Positions 1 to 5,157 of a stretch of DNA of 5,157 bases are shown here, piece by piece (position 1 is the first letter of the stretch; each line of letters opens with the position of its first letter). The translations under genes were made by a program, and so were the position numbers. Source of the DNA: an uncultured Prevotella sp. (GTDB taxonomy: Bacteria; Bacteroidota; Bacteroidia; Bacteroidales; Bacteroidaceae); NCBI GenBank assembly GCA_900546575.1, contig URDM01000119.1:1-5157 (forward strand), read 5' to 3'. The notes beneath the pieces were generated by a model that worked only from the letters and a program-made list of their open reading frames with translations, ran no database searches and was not told the origin of the DNA.

Positions 1-63
1 TTACCTCAGGGCGTTGCCCTGGGCTATGTGCTTCTGCCCCTTCGGGGCGTGCTGCTTAGACTT
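1..63. repeat. Pair of GC-rich hairpins, Bacteroidales-type intergenic repeat
   Basis: Two compact palindromes lie side by side. The first is CAGGGC-GTT-GCCCTG at 7-21, with a possible T-G and C-G extension to 5-23. The second is GCCCC-TTC-GGGGC at 36-48. From general knowledge, paired elements of this wording recur between genes in Bacteroides and Prevotella genomes and often give rise to spurious small-protein predictions. Neither hairpin is followed by a T-run, so I do not call them intrinsic terminators. They could still be 3'-end structures of a gene upstream of the window. The frame that is open through them (to the stop at 118-120) has no start in the window and is low-complexity, so I see no gene here. 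Confidence 0.6.
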
Positions 64-77
64 TTGACACACCCTCT

Positions 78-219
78 CGGGGGTAGGGCTTTCTCCTTTT
101 TGGAAAATGTTAAGTGTTAGGTGTTTAATTTGTTACAGCTATTTATTTTTTGTAAAAAAAATAGCCTTCAAATCATACCACTCCCCTCCCTACGGGGGAG
201 GGGCCGGGGGTAGGGCTTT
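78..219. repeat. Repeated CGGGGGTAGGGCTTT element with hairpin
   Basis: The 15-base string CGGGGGTAGGGCTTT occurs at 78-92 and again at 205-219. The second copy is preceded by a strong hairpin, CCCCTCCC at 183-190 pairing with GGGAGGGG at 196-203 around a 5-base loop. The first copy has only a shortened 'ACCCTCTC' in front of it, so it looks like an internally deleted version of the second. The DNA between them (93-180) is AT-rich with no recognisable signal. This appears to be a decaying intergenic repeat family rather than a regulatory site. Confidence 0.55.
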
Positions 220-265
220 ATGTTTTCTGGTTGGTGTTGAGTATCAACCACTTACCCCATTCCGA

Positions 266-334
266 TGTCCGATTAGAACACTTTTGCTAATGTAATTTTG
301 TCCGATTATCACACAACAATGTCCGATTATCACA
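266..334 (+). promoter_or_regulatory. Three direct-repeat boxes, candidate activator binding sites
   Basis: The 15-base box TGTCCGATTATCACA occurs exactly at 299-313 and 320-334, a 21-base period, or two turns of B-DNA. A third copy at 266-280 matches at 13 of 15 positions and lies 33 bases further upstream, about three turns. The last box ends 22 bases before the -7-like element at 357-364, where a -33 element would be expected, and no clear TTTG -33 motif is present. Direct repeats with a 21-base period next to a weak promoter are the arrangement of AraC-family half-sites (as in araI1-I2) and are also close to the period of LytTR-type repeats. Which regulator binds here is unknown; none is encoded in the window. 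Confidence 0.5.
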
Positions 335-356
335 ATACTTCAGACTGGATAATTCG

Positions 357-364
357 TAACTTTG
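357..364 (+). promoter_or_regulatory. Bacteroidetes-type -7 promoter element
   Basis: TAACTTTG matches the Bacteroidetes sigma-ABfr -7 consensus TAnnTTTG at every fixed position. Transcription would start a few bases downstream, near 370, giving a leader of roughly 265 bases before the first start codon at 638. The expected -33 TTTG is missing. This fits a promoter that needs an activator at the direct repeats just upstream. It is the best promoter candidate for the whole gene series. Confidence 0.5.
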
Positions 365-418
365 CCACAGCAAGACTAAACAAGACTAAAGCTTCTCTAC
401 GACTTGGCGAGTACCGCC

Positions 419-477
419 ATCGGACTGTCTGGCAGCACAAGCCCTACAGACTCCGATACTGATGAGAACGTGCTGTC
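419..477 (+). ncRNA. Folded leader RNA: hairpin with possible loop pseudoknot
   Basis: ATCGGA (419-424) pairs with TCCGAT (452-457). After a 2-base bulge, GTCTG (427-431) pairs with CAGAC (447-451), giving 11 base pairs. The hairpin loop contains CAGCAC at 433-438, which is complementary to GTGCTG at 470-475; a flanking G-U pair at 432/476 extends it to 7 pairs. This second pairing is either a pseudoknot or an alternative fold. It overlaps the left arm of the long inverted repeat that starts at 471, so the two cannot fully form together. I do not recognise a known riboswitch or RNA family. The structure is read by eye and has no covariation support. Confidence 0.35.
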
Positions 478-598
478 AGTTGACAAGTGGAGGGATTGCC
501 CGGGAGCAAGCGCAGACGCCGTACATAACTCTCTTCATAACATCTTTATATATTAATTACCCCACTCCCGCAGTCCCTCCACTTGTTAACTGAGAGCA
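471..598 (+). repeat. Long inverted repeat: 29-bp arms around a 70-base loop
   Basis: The left arm at 471-499 begins TGCTGTCAGTTGACAAG. The right arm at 570-598 is its reverse complement at 26 of 29 positions. Two of the three differences become G-U pairs in RNA, so 28 of 29 positions can pair. After a CC bulge, GGGAG (502-506) can also pair with CTCCC (565-569). The interior includes an AT-rich stretch, about 530-560. No T-run follows, so it is not a standard terminator. I see no target-site duplication outside the arms, so a miniature transposon is not supported. It lies in the presumed leader of the operon, 39 bases before the first start codon, and could be a structured RNA or a DNA cruciform. 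Confidence 0.7.
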
Positions 599-637
599 TT
601 ACACCAACCCAAACTTGAAACTTTAAACCCCACTACT

Positions 638-871
638 ATGGCAAGTACTGACAATCATATACTACATGACGGCAGGCAGCGAAAGGCCGACGAGGCGCAG
701 GAGTTTCTTGAAGAACGCGCCCATCTGCTCGATACTATCCGCGAAATGATAAACGTGGAGATGGATAGACGCAGAGTTGGGACCGGCAATGGCAACTGCC
801 AAAGCAGAAATCCATCCGAAACCAAGCCACGCAAACTGACGTTTCTGCAATGGCTGCGCAGTCTGCTGTGA
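638..871 (+). CDS. Small hypothetical protein, 77 residues
   Basis: I do not recognise this protein. It is hydrophilic, with no signal peptide or membrane segment. Residues 15-46 are rich in Glu, Arg, Ala and Leu and should form a charged amphipathic helix. Residues 47-66 are a Gly/Asn/Ser/Pro-rich linker, and the tail from 'RKLTFLQWLRSLL' could be a short amphipathic helix. There is one cysteine (residue 54). It is the only forward frame of useful length between the structured leader and the lipoprotein gene, and its codons look ordinary for this window. No Shine-Dalgarno precedes the ATG; the region is A-rich, as is normal in Bacteroidetes. It ends 68 bases before the next gene and may share its transcript. 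Overlapping minus-strand frames have no better support. It could also be a non-coding extension of the leader. Confidence 0.5.
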   Translation: MASTDNHILHDGRQRKADEAQEFLEERAHLLDTIREMINVEMDRRRVGTGNGNCQSRNPSETKPRKLTFLQWLRSLL

Positions 872-939
872 GGCATCTGACATTTGCAACAACACAAAAA
901 CTATCATAATATACAATCAATTCTAAAAACCATACGACT

Positions 940-2991
940 ATGAGAACATTAAGATCTATTCTGTTAGCCGGCACGATGTTGCTGGCGACACCTATGTTCT
1001 TCAGTTCATGTGAAGAAGATGGTTCTCTCATCAAGTTCAAGACTGAAGTGCAAGTAGTTAACGACTTCAACGACGTGGTTAAGGCTATCAACGACGGTAA
1101 GCTTTCGAGCGAGCAGGCTATTGCACAGCTTGTCACTGCCATTGACAATATCAAGGGCGACCAAAACGCAAAGCTTCAGGCCATTACCGATGCTCTTAAC
1201 AACAATAACAACACGCTCGACACCAAGTTGAACGTGATTGCCGGTACGATGAAGTCTTTGAGCACCGAGATGCCTACCAAGATTGACGCTCTCGCCAAGG
1301 CTGTCGAAAACATGCCTGAGTACTATGAGGTTCTGAAAGCTGTCGAAACGGCTATTGTCAATATCAATCCTAATGAGCAGCTAAAGCTTCTTGAGGGAGT
1401 TCTCGACAAATACTGCAGCGATGAACTCAAATATCCTGATGATCCTTTATCTTATAAAGGCAAGTTGTATTACATCATAGCCGAAATAGAGGATACAATG
1501 CGTTATATGACGTATAAAGACGATAAGTTTAGGGCTATTCGAAAAGCTATCGAAGCACTTGCTGGCGAAAATGCCAAGCTGGATGGCATATTGGATAATA
1601 TGAAAAAGATAGTAGAGGCAATACAGGCTGGCAATACGAGCGAAAATGAAGGTTGGGCTGAGATTGCCAAGCTGCTTGAACTGCTTAAGACGACTGCTGG
1701 CATTGGTGGCTCTACTGACAAGGTAGAGTATGTTGACCTCGGTTTGCCGAGCGGCAACTTGTGGGCAACGTGCAACCTCGGTGCTTCTTCTCCGGAAGCG
1801 TATGGCGATTATTACGCTTGGGGCGAAGTGGAGCCTAAGCAAGAATACACCTATCCCAACCACAAGTGGTATAAGGAGGGTGCGCCAAGTTTGGGATTCA
1901 CCAAGTATAACAATGAAGACGGCAAGCTGACGCTTGAAGACGAAGACGATGCCGTAATACAGAAATTAGGAAACGGTTGGCGCACACCTACCTTGGCTGA
2001 CTTCAGAGAATTGACCAATCAGAAGTATACCACAATTGAGAAAACAACGCTTAACGGTGTTGCGGGCTATAAGATAACGAGCAAGAAGAACAAAAAGTCT
2101 ATCTTTATCCCTTGCGCCGGCTTTAAGCAGGACAAACCACAAACCAGAGAAATCTCTTCGAGCGAAGAAGTAGCTATATGCATGACCAATCTGCGTTGTA
2201 TTGACTACAAGGTATTCAACGCTTGGAGCTTTGCTTTCCAGGATGACCGCATTGCCCGTTATGGCAAACGTCGTCCTGACGGAATATCAGTTCGTCCGGT
2301 TAAGGGTCCTGGTGTGCCGGTTCCTAACAATTGCGTTGACCTTGGATTGGATAGCGGACTGCTGTGGGCTAAGTGCAATATGGGTGCAACCGAGCCTACA
2401 AAACCTGGCGATTACTATGCCTGGGGAGAGACTTCTACCAAGAAGGAATATTATAGTACGAACTACAAGCATTTTAAGGCTAAATATAATATTGAGGTAT
2501 TAAAGTACAATGAGAAAGACGGCAAGGAAGTGCTTGAGCTCGAAGACGATGTGGCAAGAGTTAATTTAGGTGTAGGCTATCGCATTCCTACACAAAAAGA
2601 CTGGGAAGAGCTGCTTGAAGATTGTAAATGGGAAGCCGTTACTACCACACTTCCAGAGATAATGGATCCGTCGCAGACGAAAGCCATTGCACGATGGAAA
2701 GTGACAGGACCAAACGGAAACTCTATCGTTTTACCGACGACCAGTGGTTTCAAAGCTGATGGATGGGGTGTCCAGCCTGACTATGACATCTACTATACTA
2801 CAGCTAATTTATATCCGCCGGCTGATGAATTGTCAGATGAATATAAATACCAAAAGGCAGTAGCGCTTACATGGCCTATGTTTGCTAAAGAGACATCAAG
2901 CGAAGGTATCGAGGAACCATCGTTTAAATCAATATTCCGTGATTTTGGTGTTGTGGTACGACCGGTATTCGACCTCTACTCAAATAAATAA
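940..2991 (+). CDS. Surface lipoprotein: helical stalk plus two Fib_succ_major-like domains
   Basis: This is a 683-residue exported lipoprotein. A short basic N-terminus and hydrophobic core end in FFSSC with Cys24 as the lipidation site. Acidic residues (EED) follow, resembling the Bacteroidetes lipoprotein surface-export signal. Residues 35-250 are mostly helical with heptad-like segments and an Asn run at 87-91, probably a stalk. Two tandem domains of the Fib_succ_major / TIGR02145 type follow (about 264-454 and 465-676). Each opens with VDLGL-SG-LWA-CN-GA and GDYYAWGE, has a middle E-DD ... W/Y-R-PT segment, and ends VRPV. From family knowledge this resembles C-type-lectin-like surface domains, so ligand binding is an inference. 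The second domain is longer near 575-660 and its central WSS-type motif is degenerate. The ATG is supported because its paralogue at 4467 starts the same way. The OmpA-family gene follows after 41 bases. Confidence 0.93.
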   Translation: MRTLRSILLAGTMLLATPMFFSSCEEDGSLIKFKTEVQVVNDFNDVVKAINDGKLSSEQAIAQLVTAIDNIKGDQNAKLQAITDALNNNNNTLDTKLNVIAGTMKSLSTEMPTKIDALAKAVENMPEYYEVLKAVETAIVNINPNEQLKLLEGVLDKYCSDELKYPDDPLSYKGKLYYIIAEIEDTMRYMTYKDDKFRAIRKAIEALAGENAKLDGILDNMKKIVEAIQAGNTSENEGWAEIAKLLELLKTTAGIGGSTDKVEYVDLGLPSGNLWATCNLGASSPEAYGDYYAWGEVEPKQEYTYPNHKWYKEGAPSLGFTKYNNEDGKLTLEDEDDAVIQKLGNGWRTPTLADFRELTNQKYTTIEKTTLNGVAGYKITSKKNKKSIFIPCAGFKQDKPQTREISSSEEVAICMTNLRCIDYKVFNAWSFAFQDDRIARYGKRRPDGISVRPVKGPGVPVPNNCVDLGLDSGLLWAKCNMGATEPTKPGDYYAWGETSTKKEYYSTNYKHFKAKYNIEVLKYNEKDGKEVLELEDDVARVNLGVGYRIPTQKDWEELLEDCKWEAVTTTLPEIMDPSQTKAIARWKVTGPNGNSIVLPTTSGFKADGWGVQPDYDIYYTTANLYPPADELSDEYKYQKAVALTWPMFAKETSSEGIEEPSFKSIFRDFGVVVRPVFDLYSNK

Positions 2992-3020
2992 GTATCTGCA
3001 AAAAAAGATAATGATTTAAA

Positions 3021-3025
3021 AAGGA
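3021..3025 (+). promoter_or_regulatory. Shine-Dalgarno AAGGA for the OmpA-family gene
   Basis: AAGGA sits 7 bases before the ATG at 3033. It is the only clear Shine-Dalgarno sequence in the window; the small gene and both lipoprotein genes have only A-rich leaders. It supports the 3033 start and may let this gene be translated independently, at a higher rate than its neighbours on a shared transcript. Confidence 0.55.
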
Positions 3026-3032
3026 ATTAAGT

Positions 3033-4376
3033 ATGAACACAATACGAACCAAAAAGCTCATTACGCTATCAGGTGGCAGATGGGCAAGAATAGGGTTCAG
3101 CGTATTGCTTACATCGCTCTTCACGGTAGGCACTCAGGCGCAGACCGTGAGCGAGGGCAAAGCTGATCTGCTGCGCAATACCAATAAGGAGCTGCGCACT
3201 AATACTTGGAGCATTTACGCTCAAGGCGGATTGTCGTGGGCAAACGGTGTGTGGTATCAGAACATCGACGCCAAGTCGAGCTACAAGCAGTCGCCCGCTG
3301 TAGGTGGCGGCATCGACTTCACCATTCGTCCGTGGGTTCGCATAGGTGCCGACTATATCTGGTCGCGCTATCGTCGCGAACAGCGTTTCGACGCTATCGA
3401 CACCAAAGCCAATCTTGCCAAGACCTATGGCAACTACGTCATGAATACCCACAACGTGAAGCTCGGCGTTCAGTTCAACTTCATGGAGCTTTGGCCCATG
3501 CGCAAGGCTCAGTGGTTTAATATCTGGATGGGTACCGGTATTGGCGGAACATTCGCACGTGGCAACGAGTATGGCATTTGGGTCGGAACCACAAAGACCG
3601 AGAATGGCACCACTACTCCTGTATATGGCGACATCAACATCAGCAACGATGCTACGGTAACCGTTACCGGAAACGTGCTCACAGCCAACCGCCACGAGAA
3701 GTTCAACAAGCTCTTCATCCCTGCTACGCTGCACATCGAGGCTGACGTAAGCCGCCGGTTCACATTAGGCATTAAGGGCGAATTCGACTGGCTTCTCAAT
3801 CGTAAGGATGTGGCGCCCAAGCATCTCATCTACGCCATGGCTACCGTTCGCTACAACTTCGTACCGAGTCGTGCAAGCAAGTTGCGCAACTATTACGACG
3901 GCGAACTGGCTGCTCTCAACGACCGTGCCAACAATCTGCGCCAGGAAGCTGATGCCGAAAAGACACGTGCCGACCGTGAAGCTGCACTCCGACAGAAGGC
4001 TGAACAGCATAACAACGACCTCCAGCGCCAGCTCGACGACTGTCAGAAGAGTAAGAAGACAGCCATTGGAGGCCCCGAACACTACGTTCAGTTTGCCCAC
4101 AACAGCTCGTACATGAGCCGTGAGGAAATGGACCGACTGCGTGCGTTCGCCCGCAGCGTAAAGGGTGAAAAGCTCTCTATACTTGCCGAAGCAAGCACAC
4201 CAGGCACACCGGAGTACAATCAGACCATCTCCGAGCGTCGCCTGAAGCGAGTGGTTAAGGTATTGCTGAAGGAAGGATTCGCCCCCGAAGACCTCCATCC
4301 GCAGACAGCCATAGGCTCAAAGAACGGCAAAAAGACCTTTGAGGGAAGAAGGGTAACCATAAAGGTAAAGCCCTAA
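3033..4376 (+). CDS. OmpA-family outer membrane protein: barrel, coiled coil, C-terminal domain
   Basis: This is a 447-residue envelope protein. A signal peptide with a long basic N-region ends near TQA|QT (after residue 36). Residues about 57-278 alternate polar and hydrophobic residues with many aromatic and Gly positions, as in an outer membrane beta-barrel; examples are IYAQGGLSW, WVRIGADYIW, HNVKLGVQFNF and LIYAMATVRYNF. Residues about 282-342 form a charged coiled coil. Residues 350-447 match the OmpA C-terminal domain: YVQFAHNSS, then G-PEYNQ-ISERR, then EGRRVTIKV. In E. coli OmpA, Asp271 and Arg286 bind the diaminopimelate of peptidoglycan. By ungapped alignment the Asp is replaced by Ser388 while the Arg is kept as Arg403, so wall binding may be weak or altered. 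The gene lies 41 bases after one lipoprotein gene and 90 before its paralogue, suggesting a shared surface assembly. Confidence 0.93.
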   Translation: MNTIRTKKLITLSGGRWARIGFSVLLTSLFTVGTQAQTVSEGKADLLRNTNKELRTNTWSIYAQGGLSWANGVWYQNIDAKSSYKQSPAVGGGIDFTIRPWVRIGADYIWSRYRREQRFDAIDTKANLAKTYGNYVMNTHNVKLGVQFNFMELWPMRKAQWFNIWMGTGIGGTFARGNEYGIWVGTTKTENGTTTPVYGDINISNDATVTVTGNVLTANRHEKFNKLFIPATLHIEADVSRRFTLGIKGEFDWLLNRKDVAPKHLIYAMATVRYNFVPSRASKLRNYYDGELAALNDRANNLRQEADAEKTRADREAALRQKAEQHNNDLQRQLDDCQKSKKTAIGGPEHYVQFAHNSSYMSREEMDRLRAFARSVKGEKLSILAEASTPGTPEYNQTISERRLKRVVKVLLKEGFAPEDLHPQTAIGSKNGKKTFEGRRVTIKVKP

Positions 4377-4401
4377 TCAAGCCCCAATCCCCTCTTTTAT
4401 C

Positions 4402-4441
4402 AAAGGCTTAGAAAGGCCCAGAAAGGCCCAGTAAGGCCTAG
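4402..4441. repeat. Four tandem copies of a 10-bp repeat
   Basis: Between the OmpA-family gene and the next lipoprotein gene lie four 10-base units: AAAGGCTTAG, AAAGGCCCAG, AAAGGCCCAG and TAAGGCCTAG. The middle two are identical. The period is about one turn of DNA. The array ends 25 bases before the next ATG and could arise or change length by slippage. It forms no strong hairpin and has no T-run, so it does not look like a terminator; a binding site or neutral repeat is possible. Confidence 0.7.
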
Positions 4442-4466
4442 TAAAAATCACCAAAAAGTTACAACT

Positions 4467-5157
4467 ATGAGAACATTTAAATCAATACTATTAGCTGGCT
4501 CAATGTTGCTGGCTATACCAGCGTTCTTTAGTTCATGCAAGGAGAACGCTCCCGAATTAGACTACGAGATGAAAGTCACCGTAGTCAACGACTTCACCGA
4601 CGTGGTCGATGCCATCAATCAGAGCAATGTAAGCAAAGAGCAGGCTATCAAGAATATCGCTGCTGCCATCGACAATATGAAGGGCGACCAGAACGACAAG
4701 CTCCAGGCTATTATCGCAGCTCTCAACAGCACCAACACCACACTCGAAAAGCAGCTTAATGTCATTGCGGGTGCTATGCAGTCTATGAGCATCGACTTGC
4801 CGGCAAAGGTAGAACTCATCAAGACGGCTGTTGAAGGCAGACCCGATTACAACGAAAAACTTGAGGCTGTCAGAGCTGCCTTTCAGAACATTAACCCCAA
4901 TTCGCAACTCGAAGCTTTAAATGCCCTTCTTGATAAATATGCCCAAAACTTCACCGACAAACTCGCTGGTGTCTCAGGATGGCTCAAGTATATTGGGTAC
5001 GGAAATGGCAGTTTGGATCAAATAAAAACGGCTATCGAGTCTTTAGGTGGCTACGGCGGCAAGCTTGATGCTATCAATACACAGATGACAGCCCTGCTGC
5101 AGGCTCTTGAGAGCGGCAACATGAGCGAAAAGGACGCCATGGCAGAGATTGCCAATA
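4467..5157 (+). CDS. Lipoprotein paralogue of the 940-2991 gene, 3' end outside window
   Basis: The frame is open from ATG at 4467 to the window edge (230 codons plus one base) with no stop, so only the N-terminal part is visible. It begins MRTFKSILLAGSMLLA and has the lipoprotein cysteine at residue 24 (FFSSC), followed by Lys-Glu-Asn. Over residues 1-158 it aligns without gaps to the first lipoprotein, with 90 identities by my count (57 percent). Shared blocks include VVNDF-DVV-AIN, KGDQN-KLQAI, LNVIAG and NINPN. Similarity resumes after an indel around residues 182-230 (compare SGN-SE ... AEIA). The visible part is signal peptide plus helical stalk. By analogy the missing part probably carries one or more Fib_succ_major-like domains, but this cannot be seen. 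The last bases before the ATG (ACAACT, against ACGACT) also match the paralogue, which supports the start and a duplication origin. Confidence 0.92.
   Translation, partial: MRTFKSILLAGSMLLAIPAFFSSCKENAPELDYEMKVTVVNDFTDVVDAINQSNVSKEQAIKNIAAAIDNMKGDQNDKLQAIIAALNSTNTTLEKQLNVIAGAMQSMSIDLPAKVELIKTAVEGRPDYNEKLEAVRAAFQNINPNSQLEALNALLDKYAQNFTDKLAGVSGWLKYIGYGNGSLDQIKTAIESLGGYGGKLDAINTQMTALLQALESGNMSEKDAMAEIAN

Noticed and set aside
107..295. 62-residue forward open frame
   Set aside because: It runs through the GC-rich hairpin repeat (183-219) and the first TCCGAT boxes, has repeat-derived PPYGGGAGGRA wording, and no plausible signal. It is typical of spurious calls over Bacteroidales intergenic repeats.
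293..300. TAATTTTG as a second -7 element
   Set aside because: It fits TAnnTTTG but overlaps the start of a direct-repeat box, has no -33 partner at the right distance, and lies in AT-rich DNA where chance matches are likely.
380..556. Forward open frame with protein-like wording (DLASTAIGLSGS ...)
   Set aside because: It has no ATG; only a TTG at 404 or a later GTG could start it. It crosses the folded leader and the left arm of the inverted repeat. A gene remnant is possible but not supported.
462..593. 43-residue forward frame starting ATGAGAACG
   Set aside because: It overlaps almost exactly the inverted repeat and has an unlikely composition. The resemblance of its start to the two lipoprotein starts (ATGAGAACA) is only 8 bases and probably chance.
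471..598. Miniature transposon, retron RNA or intrinsic terminator as explanation for the inverted repeat
   Set aside because: There is no matching duplication outside the arms, no reverse transcriptase gene nearby, and no T-run after the right arm. None can be fully excluded without comparison to other genomes.
879..886. GACATTTG as a promoter for the first lipoprotein gene
   Set aside because: It misses the first T of TAnnTTTG and has no -33 TTTG at the right spacing.
735..1154. 139-residue minus-strand open frame
   Set aside because: It is antisense to the small gene and to the signal peptide and stalk of the lipoprotein, which are strongly supported by the paralogue.
940..2991. Diversity-generating retroelement target
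   Set aside because: C-type-lectin-like domains are common targets of such elements, but I see no reverse transcriptase, no template repeat matching the C-terminal coding region, and no adenine-biased variation in the window.
3069..4298. Minus-strand open frames of 221 and 177 residues
   Set aside because: They are antisense to a well-supported OmpA-family gene, and long antisense frames are expected from its codon bias.

Overview
The window looks like a chromosomal segment from a Bacteroidales bacterium, most likely in the Prevotella/Segatella group. Four things point that way: a TAnnTTTG-type -7 promoter element, A-rich translation starts with few Shine-Dalgarno sequences, 'CVDLGLPSG-LWA'-type (Fib_succ_major / TIGR02145-like) lipoprotein domains, and GC-rich hairpin repeats of a kind common between genes in this order. 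The genus is an inference from style, not from a marker gene.

Layout: bases 1-637 hold no convincing gene. They contain a cluster of short GC-rich hairpins (1-219), three helically spaced copies of a 15-bp box (266-334), a -7-like promoter element (357-364), and a long leader (about 365-637). The leader has one folded hairpin (419-457), a possible pseudoknot arm, and a 29-bp nearly perfect inverted repeat around a 70-base loop (471-598). A small hypothetical gene follows at 638-871. Next come three clearly coding genes on the same strand: a 683-residue surface-type lipoprotein with a long helical stalk and two tandem Fib_succ_major-like domains (940-2991), a 447-residue OmpA-family outer membrane protein with barrel, coiled coil and C-terminal OmpA-like domain (3033-4376), and the first 230 codons of a second lipoprotein (4467 to the window edge) that is a paralogue of the first.

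How they may work together: all four genes point the same way with gaps of 68, 41 and 90 bases and no recognisable intrinsic terminator between them, so one transcript from the promoter near 357 is plausible. The likely product is a cell-surface assembly: two related lipoproteins that hold ligand-binding-type domains away from the outer membrane on helical stalks, with an OmpA-like barrel encoded between them. The ligand, and any physical contact between the proteins, cannot be read from the sequence. The least explained parts are the structured leader with its upstream direct repeats, and the lipoprotein-OmpA-lipoprotein arrangement.
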